Assembly: GCF_029893345.1 (NCBI RefSeq)
Contig: NZ_JARXVE010000002.1
Coordinates: 620,001 to 684,000, forward strand
Reading direction: 5' to 3'
DNA length: 64,000 bases
From: Mycolicibacterium frederiksbergense
Lineage (GTDB): Bacteria; Actinomycetota; Actinomycetes; Mycobacteriales; Mycobacteriaceae
In this document: positions 18,780 through 27,003 of the stretch, one piece after another
Position numbering within the stretch: the stretch's first letter is position 1
How the letters are laid out: the number at the start of each line of letters is the position of its first letter
Program-made: the position numbers and the translations under genes
Notes under the pieces: generated by a model
The model's database searches: none
The model's input: the letters and a program-made list of their open reading frames with translations, nothing else
What the model was told of the DNA's origin: nothing

Positions 18780-19211
18780 TCACAACTCGAGCAGCACGGT
18801 CACCGGGCCGTCATTGATCAGTTGCACCTGCATATCCGCCCCGAAAACTCCCGTTTGCACCACGGCGCCCAATTTGGCCAGGGCCGTTGCGAATTCGTTG
18901 ACCAGCGGTTCGGCGACACCTCCGGGCGCCGCGGCGTTCCAGGACGGCCTGCGGCCTTTGGCGGTGTTGGCGTACAGCGTGAACTGACTGATCACCAGGA
19001 TGGGCGCACCGACATCGGACGCCGATCGTTCGTCGTCGAGAATCCTTAACTGCCAGAGCTTCTCGGCCATCCGCCGGGCCTTGGCCGGGTCGTCGTCGTG
19101 GGTGACCCCGACCATCGCCAGCAGACCCTGTGCCGCCGGACTGATCTCGCCGACCACGTCGCCGTCGACCAGTACCCGTGCGGAGGAGACTCGTTGCACC
19201 AGAACACGCAT
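18780..19211 (-). CDS. dtd: D-aminoacyl-tRNA deacylase
   Basis: This 143-aa enzyme removes D-amino acids (and glycine mischarged on tRNA-Ala) from tRNA. It has the family signature: N-terminal [17 protein letters not shown], the catalytic SQFTLYA motif, and the C-terminal [11 protein letters not shown] corresponding to the Gly-cisPro substrate-chirality loop. Length is normal for the family (about 145). It lies downstream of glnA1 on the same strand, separated by 115 bp containing a long inverted repeat that may end glnA1 transcription, so it may have its own promoter. Confidence 0.95.
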   Translation of the reverse strand: MRVLVQRVSSARVLVDGDVVGEISPAAQGLLAMVGVTHDDDPAKARRMAEKLWQLRILDDERSASDVGAPILVISQFTLYANTAKGRRPSWNAAAPGGVAEPLVNEFATALAKLGAVVQTGVFGADMQVQLINDGPVTVLLEL

Positions 19212-19232
19212 CGGTCCATTGTGCGGGCGACG

Positions 19233-19292
19233 GCGAGCAGACGGAAATGTCCCCCAAAACCGGAGTTTTGGGGGACATTCGCGTCTGCTCGC
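19233..19292. repeat. 60-bp inverted repeat between glnA1 and dtd
   Basis: The arms pair almost end to end: outer 11-mers GCGAGCAGACG (19233-19243) and CGTCTGCTCGC (19282-19292) are perfect complements, and inner 14-mers ATGTCCCCCAAAAC and GTTTTGGGGGACAT are perfect complements, separated by a four-base loop CGGA; three bases between outer and inner arms do not pair. It could be the glnA1 terminator. The sharply bounded, modular arms also look like a dispersed palindromic repeat. Confidence 0.85.
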
Positions 19293-19326
19293 GCTATTGG
19301 CTCAGCAGTCGCGTCGGCGAGCCGAC

Positions 19327-20763
19327 TCAGCAGTCGTAGTACAGCGAGAACTCGTACGGGTGAGGCCGGATCTGGATCGGCATGATCTCGTTCTCCCGCT
19401 TGTAGGAGATCCAGGTCTCGATCAGGTCCTCGGTGAACACGCCACCTTCAGTGAGGTACTCGTGGTCCTCTTCCAGCCGGTCGATCACGGCGCTCAGCGA
19501 GGTAGGTGCCTGCGGGATGCTGGCGGCCTCGTCCGGCGGCAGCTCGTACAGGTCCTTGTCGACCGGGGCCATCGGCTCGATCTTCTTCTTGATGCCGTCG
19601 ATACCGGCCATCAGCATGGCCGCGAACGCCAGGTACGGGTTACCCGAGCTGTCCGGGCAACGGAACTCCAGGCGCTTGGCCTTCGGGTTGTTGCCGGTGA
19701 TCGGGATGCGGACACAGGCCGAGCGGTTGCGCTGGCTGTACACCAGGTTGATCGGAGCCTCGTAGCCCGGCACCAGGCGCTTGTAGGAGTTCACCGTCGG
19801 GTTGGTGAAGGCCAGCAGCGACGGGGCGTGGTGCAGGATGCCGCCGATGTAGTGCCGGGCGATATCCGACAGGCCCGCGTACCCGGACTCGTCGTGGAAC
19901 AGCGGCTTGCCGTCCTTCCACAGCGACTGGTGGGCGTGCATGCCGGAGCCGTTGTCACCGAACAGCGGCTTGGGCATGAAGGTGACGGTCTTGCCGTTCT
20001 GCCAGGCGGTGTTCTTGATGATGTACTTGAACAGCAGCACGTCATCGGCCGCGTGCAGCAGCGTGTTGAACTTGTAGTTGATCTCGGCCTGACCGGCGGT
20101 ACCGACCTCATGGTGGCCGCGCTCCAGCGTGAAGCCCGCGTTGATCAGATTGGTCGACATCTCGTCGCGCAGGTCGACGTAGTGGTCGTACGGCGCCACG
20201 GGGAAGTAGCCACCCTTGGGGCGGACCTTGTAACCGAGGTTGGCGCTGCCGTCGGCCTCGAAGGGCTCGCCGGTGTTCCACCACGCGGACTCGGAATCCA
20301 CCTCGTAGAAGGTGCCGTTCATCTTCGAGTCGAAGCTCACCGAGTCGAAGACGTAGAACTCGGCCTCGGCACCGAAGAAACAGGTATCGGCGATGCCGGT
20401 GCTGGCCAGGTAGTTCTCCGCCTTGCGGGCGACGTTGCGCGGGTCGCGGGAGTACGCCTCACGGGTGAACGGGTCGTGCACGAAGAAGTTCAGGTTCAGC
20501 GTCTTGGCGGCCCGGAACGGATCGATGCAGGCAGTGTCGGCATCGGGGAGCAGCATCATGTCGGATTCGTGGATCGACTGGAAACCGCGGACCGACGAGC
20601 CGTCGAAGGCGAGGCCTTCCTCGAAGACGCTCTCATCGAAGGCCGACGCCGGGATCGAGAAGTGCTGGACGACGCCGGGCAGATCGCAGAAGCGAATGTC
20701 GACGTATTCGACGTTTTCGTCCTTGATCAGCTTGAAGATGTCGTCGGACGTCTTTTCTGCCAC
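19327..20763 (-). CDS. glnA1: Glutamine synthetase type I
   Basis: This 478-aa enzyme makes glutamine from glutamate, ammonia and ATP as a dodecamer. All family blocks are visible: [16 protein letters not shown] strand ([20 protein letters not shown]), [14 protein letters not shown], the [20 protein letters not shown] metal/ATP block, and [17 protein letters not shown]. The adenylylation loop reads [13 protein letters not shown], with the modified Tyr at residue 406, the same number as in M. tuberculosis GlnA1. It is therefore the likely target of GlnE. The start is GTG at 20763 with AAAAGGAGAA as ribosome-binding site, and a perfect 12-bp palindrome and a GlnR-like box lie in the leader. Confidence 0.97.
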   Translation of the reverse strand: MAEKTSDDIFKLIKDENVEYVDIRFCDLPGVVQHFSIPASAFDESVFEEGLAFDGSSVRGFQSIHESDMMLLPDADTACIDPFRAAKTLNLNFFVHDPFTREAYSRDPRNVARKAENYLASTGIADTCFFGAEAEFYVFDSVSFDSKMNGTFYEVDSESAWWNTGEPFEADGSANLGYKVRPKGGYFPVAPYDHYVDLRDEMSTNLINAGFTLERGHHEVGTAGQAEINYKFNTLLHAADDVLLFKYIIKNTAWQNGKTVTFMPKPLFGDNGSGMHAHQSLWKDGKPLFHDESGYAGLSDIARHYIGGILHHAPSLLAFTNPTVNSYKRLVPGYEAPINLVYSQRNRSACVRIPITGNNPKAKRLEFRCPDSSGNPYLAFAAMLMAGIDGIKKKIEPMAPVDKDLYELPPDEAASIPQAPTSLSAVIDRLEEDHEYLTEGGVFTEDLIETWISYKRENEIMPIQIRPHPYEFSLYYDC

Positions 20764-20786
20764 TGAGTGTTCTCCTTTTTACTGGT

Positions 20787-20798
20787 AACCCGCGGGTT
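20787..20798. promoter_or_regulatory. 12-bp perfect palindrome in the glnA1 leader
   Basis: AACCCGCGGGTT at 20787-20798 is a perfect palindrome about 24 bases upstream of the glnA1 start codon, just before the ribosome-binding site. It could be a protein-binding site or a small hairpin near the start; no known regulator motif is recognised. Confidence 0.35.
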
Positions 20799-20837
20799 GA
20801 CGCTATGGACACCATGTTGCAAGGCCGTCAACCATAT

Positions 20838-20853
20838 GTTGCGCCGAAGTTAC
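20838..20853 (-). promoter_or_regulatory. Candidate GlnR box upstream of glnA1
   Basis: Read on the glnA1 strand, GTAAC-TTCGGC-GCAAC matches the GlnR consensus GTnAC-n6-GAAAC with one mismatch in the second half-site. It lies ~75 bp upstream of the start codon. GlnR-dependent control of glnA1 is established in M. smegmatis, so a site is expected somewhere in this gap, which also faces the RDD-protein gene. Confidence 0.4.
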
Positions 20854-20920
20854 GCGATGCGGGTCTTGGTCACATGTGGCTACCGGCGAGCAGTTAACCG
20901 GCTCCGCCTATTGTGGCCCT

Positions 20921-21403
20921 ATGGCGCGCACGATGGGAACCTGGCTGTCCGGTCCCGGACCTTTCGACTCTGGTGACGGCGCGGACGCAGACGCACGCAG
21001 CAAGTATCCAGGCGAACGCCTCGGCCTGCCCGAAAACGGCCCCGGCTCGCTTGCCCGGATGGGTCGGCGGGTGGGCGCACTGTTTGTGGACTGGCTGGTG
21101 GCCTACGGGCTGGCGGGTCTGGCGATGGCCCTCGGCCTGGTGTCGATGCCGATGCTGTCCACGGCGGTGCTGGTGATCTGGATGGTGCTGGGCACCGTCG
21201 CGGTGCGACTGTTCTCGTTCACGCCGGGGCAGCTCGCGCTGGGGCTGGTGGTGGTGCCGGCCGACGGTCGCGACCGGATCGGCATCGTCCGGGCGTTCCT
21301 GCGCGTGGTGTTGATCGCGCTGGTGATCCCGCCGCTGGTGTCCGACAGTGATCTGCGTGGCCTGCACGACCGGGTGACGTTCACCGCGGTCGTGCGGCGG
21401 TAG
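20921..21403 (+). CDS. RDD-family membrane protein (Rv2219A-like)
   Basis: This 160-aa protein has a polar N-terminal stretch of ~45 residues followed by an RDD domain: RMGRRVGALFVDWLVAYGLA holds the conserved Arg and Asp of the name, and hydrophobic segments around 50-70, 75-100 and 125-145 form the membrane part; LHDRVTFTAVV is the conserved C-terminal end. RDD proteins are small transporters or anchors with few proven functions. Start is the ATG at 20921 (MARTMGTWL); a longer frame to 20876 overlaps the glnA1 promoter region. It is divergent from glnA1 and convergent with the DUF4191 gene. Confidence 0.88.
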   Translation: MARTMGTWLSGPGPFDSGDGADADARSKYPGERLGLPENGPGSLARMGRRVGALFVDWLVAYGLAGLAMALGLVSMPMLSTAVLVIWMVLGTVAVRLFSFTPGQLALGLVVVPADGRDRIGIVRAFLRVVLIALVIPPLVSDSDLRGLHDRVTFTAVVRR

Positions 21404-21433
21404 CTCTAAGCCGAAACGACGTCAGCCGAAAAC

Positions 21434-21487
21434 GAAGAAGATCGCGAGATTCTCCAGGATTCTCGCGATCTTGTTCACGCTCAGCGG
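21434..21487. terminator. Palindromic element, copy A, between convergent genes
   Basis: The 91-bp gap between the RDD gene and the DUF4191 gene holds a palindrome with perfect 12-base arms AAGATCGCGAGA (21438-21449) and TCTCGCGATCTT (21461-21472), an 11-base loop, and partly pairing flanks. It can fold on either strand and probably ends both convergent transcripts. A near-identical element (46 of 54 bases, same spacing) is found at 29634-29687 inside a coding region. Confidence 0.7.
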
Positions 21488-21494
21488 CTGACAG

Positions 21495-22247
21495 TTAGCG
21501 CCTGCGCACGGTGCGCTGAACACCACGCATCTTCGCACCGGCCGGCATCGGACCCTTGGGCAATCCGGCCGGGCCGGTCTTGGTGCCCAGCGCGACAAGC
21601 CGCGACTCCAACGAGTCCATCTGCTTGACCGTGATGTTCACCGGCAGCTTGTTCAAGTGGCGTTCCAGCTTGGACAAGGGCACCTCGCCCTCGCCGTTGC
21701 CGACCACGATTTCGTAGATCGGGACATCGCCGACCAGGCGTGCGGTGCGTTTCTTCTCCTGGGCGAGCAAGGGCTTGACCCGACCCGGTGAACCCTCGCC
21801 GACGAAAATCACCCCGGGCCGGCCGATCACCCGGTGCACCGCGTCGAAATGACCGGTCGCCGCGATCCCGGGGGTGACCCGCCACTTACCCCGCAGGTTG
21901 TCCAGTGCCCAGGCCGCGGCACCAGTCTGCCCCTCGGCCTTCGTGTACACCGACTTCTGGGCCCGGCGGCCGAAGATGATGAAAGCGACCAGCGCGCCCA
22001 GCACCACGCCGAGGGGGATCAGCGTGTACATGGTGAACCCGCCGATGACTACACCGGCGACCACCGCGGCAGCCACGATCAGCACGAACGCGCCGATCAT
22101 GTACGGCAGCAGGCGCTTGTCTTCCTTGCGCTGGATCTGGAATGCCTGCCACAGCTGACTGCGCCGCTGCTTGGAGGCCGCTTTGCGGGCAGCCTTAGCC
22201 TCGGCCTTTGCCGCTTTGGTTTCCGCGGCAGTGCGGGTTTTCGCCAT
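21495..22247 (-). CDS. DUF4191 membrane protein (Rv2219-like)
   Basis: This 250-aa protein begins with a Lys/Ala-rich coiled segment (residues 1-45), then two adjacent membrane helices (about 48-70 and 74-98, LLPYMIGAFVLIVAAAVVAG and YTLIPLGVVLGALVAFIIFG), followed by a soluble domain with RPGVIFVGEGSPGRVKPLLA and VPIYEIVVGNGEGEVPL. The family is always found beside lipA in mycobacteria and relatives; its function is unknown. It starts 5 bp after the lipA stop codon, so it is the last gene of a lipB-lipA operon. Start ATG 22247 chosen; the longer frame overlaps lipA. Confidence 0.9.
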   Translation of the reverse strand: MAKTRTAAETKAAKAEAKAARKAASKQRRSQLWQAFQIQRKEDKRLLPYMIGAFVLIVAAAVVAGVVIGGFTMYTLIPLGVVLGALVAFIIFGRRAQKSVYTKAEGQTGAAAWALDNLRGKWRVTPGIAATGHFDAVHRVIGRPGVIFVGEGSPGRVKPLLAQEKKRTARLVGDVPIYEIVVGNGEGEVPLSKLERHLNKLPVNITVKQMDSLESRLVALGTKTGPAGLPKGPMPAGAKMRGVQRTVRRR

Positions 22248-22251
22248 TGCT

Positions 22252-23196
22252 TCAGGATACGGGGGGCTGATCAGCGAATCGCACCCGAGCGGCCTGGGCG
22301 TAGAGCTTGCCGGCGCGGTAGGACGAGCGCACCAGCGGTCCGGCCAGTACGCCGGCGAAACCCAGGCCTTCGGCAAAGGCCGAGAGTTCGACGAACTCGT
22401 CGGGATGCACCCACCGCTCGACCGGATGGTGGCGTGGTGAAGGCCGCAGGTACTGGGTGATTGTGACGATGTCGCAGCCGGCGTCGTACAGATCTCGCAA
22501 CGCGGTGCGAACCTCGTCGATCGTCTCGCCCATGCCCAGGATCAGGTTCGATTTGGTGACCAGGCCGAAGTTGCGGGCATCGGTGATCACGGCCAGGCTG
22601 CGGTCGTAGCGGAACGCCGGACGAATCCGCTTGAAGATGCGCGGCACCGTTTCGACGTTGTGCGCGAACACTTCTGGGCGCGACTCGAACACTTCCTCCA
22701 GCTGGGCCGGGATTCCGTTGAAGTCCGGGGCCAGCAGCTCCACACCAGTGTTCGGGTTGAGCCGCTTGATGTAGCGGACGGTCTCGGCGTACAGCCACGC
22801 TCCGCCGTCGGGCAGATCATCGCGGGCCACCCCGGTCACGGTGGAGTAGCGCAGGCCCATCGCCTGGACGCTCTCGGCGACCCGGCGCGGCTCATCGCGG
22901 TCCAGCTCGGCGGGCTTGCCGGTGTCGATCTGGCAGAAATCGCAGCGCCGGGTGCACTGCTCGCCGCCGATCAGGAACGTGGCCTCCCGGTCCTCCCAAC
23001 ATTCGAAGATGTTGGGGCAGCCGGCCTCCTCACACACCGTGTGCAGACCTTCCCGCCGCACCAGGCCCTTGAGCTCGGTGTACTCCGGGCCCATCTTGGC
23101 CCGGGTCTTGATCCACGGCGGCTTGCGTTCGATCGGGGTCTGCGCGTTGCGGACCTCCAGCCGAAGAAGCTTGCGTCCCTCTGGCACGACAGTCAC
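22252..23196 (-). CDS. lipA: Lipoyl synthase
   Basis: This 314-aa radical-SAM enzyme inserts two sulfurs into octanoyl groups on lipoyl domains. Both iron-sulfur sites are visible: the auxiliary cluster [12 protein letters not shown] and the radical-[11 protein letters not shown], plus the C-terminal RSSYRAG whose Ser ligates the auxiliary cluster. [14 protein letters not shown] is the family lead-in. It starts with GTG at 23196, 4 bp after the lipB stop, so the pair is translated from one message. The major lipoyl acceptor, DlaT, is encoded 1.6 kb upstream on the same strand. Confidence 0.97.
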   Translation of the reverse strand: MTVVPEGRKLLRLEVRNAQTPIERKPPWIKTRAKMGPEYTELKGLVRREGLHTVCEEAGCPNIFECWEDREATFLIGGEQCTRRCDFCQIDTGKPAELDRDEPRRVAESVQAMGLRYSTVTGVARDDLPDGGAWLYAETVRYIKRLNPNTGVELLAPDFNGIPAQLEEVFESRPEVFAHNVETVPRIFKRIRPAFRYDRSLAVITDARNFGLVTKSNLILGMGETIDEVRTALRDLYDAGCDIVTITQYLRPSPRHHPVERWVHPDEFVELSAFAEGLGFAGVLAGPLVRSSYRAGKLYAQAARVRFADQPPVS

Positions 23197-23200
23197 TCGG

Positions 23201-23875
23201 TCATCCTACGTTCAGAGCTACTTCCAGCCGTCCGTCGAGTGCATCGGACACCGCATCGGAGACGCGGTCGATGACATCCGCGACCGCGATGTGGCGGCCC
23301 AGTTCGGCCGTCAGCGAGGTCACCCCGGCATCGGAGATCCCGCACGGGACGATCGAGGAGAACGCGCTCAGATCGCAGTCACAGTTGAGCGCGAAACCGT
23401 GCAGCGTCGTCGCCCGTGACACCCGGATGCCGATCGCCCCGACCTTGCGGGCCGGCCCGCGCTCGTCGGCACCGACCCACACTCCAGAGCGGCCCTCGAT
23501 GCGGCCGGTCTGCAGGCCCAGGTCCGCGCACACGGTGATGAGCGCTTCTTCCAGGCGCCGGACGAAATTCACCACATCCAGCGGCTCGGACAGCCCGATG
23601 ATGGGGTAGCCCACCAGTTGTCCCGGGCCGTGCCAGGTGATCTTGCCGCCGCGGTCGGTGTCGACGACAGGCGTGCCGTCCACCGGGCGCTCGTGTGCCT
23701 CGGTGCGCTTACCTGCGGTGTAGACGGCGGGATGCTGCAACAGCAGCAGGGTGTCGGGCCCACCGGCCACCCTGGCGTCGGCGATCTCGCGCTGCAGCTG
23801 CCAGGCCTCGTCATAGCCGATGGTGCCCAGGCGCCGCACCTCGATGGGTGCTGCGGTCGAGCGGATGGATATCAC
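23201..23875 (-). CDS. lipB: Lipoyl(octanoyl) transferase
   Basis: This 224-aa enzyme moves octanoate from acyl carrier protein onto lipoyl-domain lysines, ahead of LipA. Family motifs: [34 protein letters not shown], the catalytic Lys in RKVGAIGIR, and the catalytic Cys in [13 protein letters not shown]. Length fits mycobacterial LipB. Start is the ATG at 23875. It is the first gene of lipB-lipA-DUF4191 and follows the epimerase gene with a 39-bp gap. Confidence 0.97.
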   Translation of the reverse strand: MISIRSTAAPIEVRRLGTIGYDEAWQLQREIADARVAGGPDTLLLLQHPAVYTAGKRTEAHERPVDGTPVVDTDRGGKITWHGPGQLVGYPIIGLSEPLDVVNFVRRLEEALITVCADLGLQTGRIEGRSGVWVGADERGPARKVGAIGIRVSRATTLHGFALNCDCDLSAFSSIVPCGISDAGVTSLTAELGRHIAVADVIDRVSDAVSDALDGRLEVALNVG

Positions 23876-23914
23876 AGCGTCGACGGTACGCCCCAGCTTC
23901 GCGGGGACCCCCAG

Positions 23915-24823
23915 TCAGACGTCCCTAGGCGCGGTGGCGTAACCGAGCGCCTCGCCGACGGTGTTGTGGTGGAAGGTGAAACCGGCCTGTTCCAGCACGG
24001 CCGGGATGGCGCGCTGGCCGACGAGCAGACCCTCGTCGGCGATTTCGCCGAGCAGGGAGCGCAGCACGAAAGCCGGCACCACCATCGGGGTGGGACGGTT
24101 GACGGCCCGGCCCAGCGCCGCGGTGAACTCGGCATTGGTCACCGGCGCCGGCCCGGTGAGATTCACCGGGCCCGAAAGGTTTTCGGTAGAAATCGCGAAC
24201 AGCACCGCGCGAACCTCGTCCTCCAGGCTGATCCACGGCACGTACTGCCGACCATTGCCCAGTCGGGCGCCGAGGCCGAGCGAGAACAGTGGTTTGAGCT
24301 GCCTCAGCATGCCCCCGGACGGGGAAAACACCAGCCCGGTGCGTAGCAGCACCACCCGCGTCCCAGCGGCGGCCGCAGCAGTGGTGGCCGCCTCCCAGTC
24401 CACGCACAACCGGGCCAGGAATCCGCGCCCCGCCGCCGCCGACTCGTCGACCACCCGATCGCGGGTGTCGCCGTAGAAGCCGACCGCACTGGCGTTCACC
24501 AGCACCGGCACCCCGGCCTCGGCGACGGCACCGGCCAACACCTCGGTGGGCCCGATGCGGCTGTCCCGCAGGTTCTGCTTGAACGCTCCCGACCAACGCT
24601 TCTCGGCGACGCCGACGCCGCACAGATTCACCACCGCGTCCACGCCGCGCAGCGCGTCCGAGTCGAACTCGCCGGTGTCCGGATTCCAGAACAACTCGTC
24701 GGCGTTCGACGGCGCCCTGCGCACGATCCGAATCACCCGGTGATCGGCGGCGCGCAGTGCTGTCACCAGCGCCGAGCCGATCAGGCCGGATGATCCCGCT
24801 ATCGCGATGACGGCGTGGGCCAC
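23915..24823 (-). CDS. TIGR01777-type NAD-dependent epimerase (SDR39U1/YfcH family, Rv2216-like)
   Basis: This 302-aa protein has the extended SDR fold with the nucleotide motif [11 protein letters not shown] at residues ~9-19, [10 protein letters not shown] and [17 protein letters not shown] typical of the YfcH/SDR39U1 group, [10 protein letters not shown] (active-site region with Tyr), and [15 protein letters not shown]. Its substrate is not known in any species. The GTG start at 24823 is used. It lies between dlaT and lipB on the same strand, an arrangement conserved in mycobacteria, which hints at a link to lipoate or 2-oxoacid metabolism, but that is inference from position only. Confidence 0.9.
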   Translation of the reverse strand: MAHAVIAIAGSSGLIGSALVTALRAADHRVIRIVRRAPSNADELFWNPDTGEFDSDALRGVDAVVNLCGVGVAEKRWSGAFKQNLRDSRIGPTEVLAGAVAEAGVPVLVNASAVGFYGDTRDRVVDESAAAGRGFLARLCVDWEAATTAAAAAGTRVVLLRTGLVFSPSGGMLRQLKPLFSLGLGARLGNGRQYVPWISLEDEVRAVLFAISTENLSGPVNLTGPAPVTNAEFTAALGRAVNRPTPMVVPAFVLRSLLGEIADEGLLVGQRAIPAVLEQAGFTFHHNTVGEALGYATAPRDV

Positions 24824-24848
24824 GGTGGGGAAACCTTCCTAACGGCCC

Positions 24849-26606
24849 TTACAGCCCGAGGTCGGCCTCGAACGCACCCTCTTCAAGCCTGCGCTTGATG
24901 GTGGTCACGAACCGGCCGGCGTCGGCACCGTCGATCAACCGGTGGTCGTAGGTGAGCGGCAGGTAGCACACCGACCGCACACCGATCGACTCGTTGCCGT
25001 ACTCGTCGGAGATCACCCGCGGGCGCTTGACGATCGCCCCGGTGCCCAACATCGCCGCCTGCGGCGGGACCAGGATCGGGGTATCGAACAGTGCGCCCTG
25101 GCTGCCGATGTTGGTGATGGTGAACGTGCCGCCGGCCAACTCGTCGGGCCGCAGGTTGCCCGAGCGGGCCCGCGCGGCGATGTCGGAGATGGCACGGGCC
25201 AACCCGCCCAGCGACAGGTCACCGGCGTTGTGGATCACCGGGGAGAGCAGACCCTGATCGGTGTCTACCGCGAAGCCGAGGTGTTCGGCGTCGTAGTAGG
25301 TGATCTCCTTGGTGTCCTCGTTGTAGCTGGCGTTGATGTTCGGGTGCATCTTCAACGCGTCGATCACGGCTCGGGCGATGAACGGCAGGTAGGTGAGGTT
25401 GACTCCCTCGCGCTCGGCGAAGTCGGCCTTCGCCCGGGCCCGCAACGCCACGATCTTGGTCATGTCGACCTCGTGGGTCTGGGTCAACTGCGCGGTCGCC
25501 TGCAGCGATTCGCGGGTCTTCTTGGCCGTGATCTGGCGAATCCGGCTGGCCTTCTGGGTGGTTCCACGCAGGTGGGCCAGCGCCGGTGCGGGCGCTGCCG
25601 GTGTGGCTGCAGCAGCGGGCGCCGGGGCGGCGGCAGCCGGTGCGGGGGCAGAAGCGGACGGAGCCTGCTGTGCCTTTCGGGCCTCAGCGGCAGCCAGCAC
25701 GTCCTGCTTGCGGATGCGGCCGCCGACCCCGGTTCCGGTCACGGATGCAAGGTCGACACCGTTTTCCGCTGCCAACTTTCGCACCAGTGGGGTGACGTAG
25801 GGCGAGCCGTCACCGGCTGCGGGTGCGGCTGCCGGTACTGCTGCAGCCGCAGGTGCGGCTGCGGGTGCGGCCTTGGGCGCGGGGGCCGGCGCAGGTGCGG
25901 CGACCGGCTCCGGCTCGGGCTTGGGTGCGGGTGCGGCGACCGGCTCGGGCTTGGGGGCCGGAGCCGGGGCCGGGGCGGGGGCCGCGCCGGCGGCACCGAT
26001 CTTGGCCAGCTCGCCGCCGACCGCGACGGTGTCGTCCTCCTGCGCGGTGATCGACAGCAGGGTGCCGGCCACCGGTGACGGGATCTCGGTGTCGACCTTG
26101 TCGGTGGACACCTCGACCAGCGGCTCGTCGACCGCGACGGAATCACCGACGTTCTTGAGCCAGCGGGTCACGGTGCCCTCGGTCACCGACTCGCCGAGCT
26201 CGGGCATGACGACCGCGGTGGCGGCACCGGAGGCCGCGGGTGCGGCGGCCGGCGCGGGAGCGGCGGGTTCGGGGGTGGACGCGACGGGTTCGGGTGCCGC
26301 GACCGGAGCCGGCTCGGGCTCGGGAGCCGGGGCGGGGGCAGCCGCAGGCGCTGCGGCCGGGGCTTCACCGGCCTCGCCGATGACCGCGAGTTCGCCACCG
26401 ATCTCGACGGTGTCGTCCTCCTGCGCGACGATCTTGGTCAACACCCCCGCGGCCGGTGACGGGATCTCCGTGTCGACCTTGTCGGTGGACACCTCAAGCA
26501 GCGGCTCATCGAGCTCGACCGTGTCGCCCTCCTGCTTAAGCCAGCGGGTGACGGTCCCCTCGGTGACGCTCTCACCTAGTGCGGGCATCTGGACGGAGAT
26601 GGACAT
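24849..26606 (-). CDS. dlaT: Dihydrolipoamide acyltransferase (E2)
   Basis: This 585-aa protein is the E2 core of pyruvate dehydrogenase and, in mycobacteria, part of the peroxynitrite reductase system. It carries two N-terminal lipoyl domains (residues ~1-80 and ~125-210), each with the lipoylated Lys in [12 protein letters not shown], joined by Ala/Pro-rich linkers, then a peripheral subunit-binding domain ([20 protein letters not shown]) and the C-terminal acyltransferase with [14 protein letters not shown] holding the catalytic His/Asp. The two lipoyl domains are very similar in protein. It heads the run dlaT-epimerase-lipB-lipA. Slightly longer than the M. tuberculosis protein because of the linkers. 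Confidence 0.96.
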   Translation of the reverse strand: MSISVQMPALGESVTEGTVTRWLKQEGDTVELDEPLLEVSTDKVDTEIPSPAAGVLTKIVAQEDDTVEIGGELAVIGEAGEAPAAAPAAAPAPAPEPEPAPVAAPEPVASTPEPAAPAPAAAPAASGAATAVVMPELGESVTEGTVTRWLKNVGDSVAVDEPLVEVSTDKVDTEIPSPVAGTLLSITAQEDDTVAVGGELAKIGAAGAAPAPAPAPAPKPEPVAAPAPKPEPEPVAAPAPAPAPKAAPAAAPAAAAVPAAAPAAGDGSPYVTPLVRKLAAENGVDLASVTGTGVGGRIRKQDVLAAAEARKAQQAPSASAPAPAAAAPAPAAAATPAAPAPALAHLRGTTQKASRIRQITAKKTRESLQATAQLTQTHEVDMTKIVALRARAKADFAEREGVNLTYLPFIARAVIDALKMHPNINASYNEDTKEITYYDAEHLGFAVDTDQGLLSPVIHNAGDLSLGGLARAISDIAARARSGNLRPDELAGGTFTITNIGSQGALFDTPILVPPQAAMLGTGAIVKRPRVISDEYGNESIGVRSVCYLPLTYDHRLIDGADAGRFVTTIKRRLEEGAFEADLGL

Positions 26607-27003
26607 GTGTGTTGACTCCTCGGACGGTCACTTGTGACGACTCGAACTCTGGCTTACCACAGCTAGGTGCACCGGGTGCGGCACCTAGATTGATTGTCGG
26701 ACCCATCCTGTCACTGCAGCCCCATTCGCACTCACTCAGGGTTGCCGCGAGCTCTGGCACTATCGAATCAGGGTGTGCAGGGCAGTTCCTGGAATTTTCG
26801 TAGAGCTTTCGTAGAGCTGAGGAGCGCGTTCCGTTGGGGCTGTTAGACACGTTTCGCCGGCGCCGGCGGGGGTACGACGCGCGGCGCGGCATCGCACGGC
26901 GGCATGCCGTGTACCGGGAACCCGACGAACGCTAGAGTCGATGCAGCCGGTACCTCCGGTATTGGATACTTGTCGTCACATATACCTTGCGGATGGGTGG
27001 ACT
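26607..27003. other. 397-bp divergent intergenic region between dlaT and ephD
   Basis: Besides the candidate tiny gene at 26834, this stretch holds: GTCAC-TT-GTGAC near the dlaT start, a candidate operator; a hairpin AGGTGC / GCACCT near 26662-26683; a tandem 11-bp repeat TTCGTAGAGCT at 26797-26818 directly before a ribosome-binding-site-like GAGGAG; and TATACC near 26981 as a possible -10 box for ephD, whose ATG has GGATGGG upstream. No RNA gene is recognised. Confidence 0.5.
26834..26935 (+). CDS. Candidate 33-residue Arg-rich small protein
   Basis: A TTG codon at 26834 opens a 33-codon frame ending in TAG at 26933. It begins Met-Gly-Leu-Leu-Asp-Thr-Phe, then five Arg in a row, and continues with a strongly basic stretch (13 Arg overall) ending HAVYREPDER. 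A GAGGAG sequence sits nine bases before the TTG, at good distance for a ribosome-binding site. An amphipathic start followed by a polybasic patch would suit membrane or nucleic-acid binding. No homologue is recognised, and in such GC-rich DNA a short frame with many Arg can arise by chance; conservation in relatives would decide. Confidence 0.4.
   Translation: MGLLDTFRRRRRGYDARRGIARRHAVYREPDER

Noticed and set aside
19000..20766. A 588-codon open frame antisense to glnA1
   Set aside because: Shadow of glnA1; no family motif, and the glnA1 frame is complete.
21430..21490. An 18-codon gene on the minus strand inside palindromic copy A
   Set aside because: It follows from the palindrome shared with the transglycosylase signal peptide; no ribosome-binding site is seen, so it is treated as part of the repeat finding.
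26941..27003. An upstream ATG that would extend EphD by 21 residues
   Set aside because: The added residues show no similarity to EphD, and the ATG at 27004 has a good ribosome-binding site.
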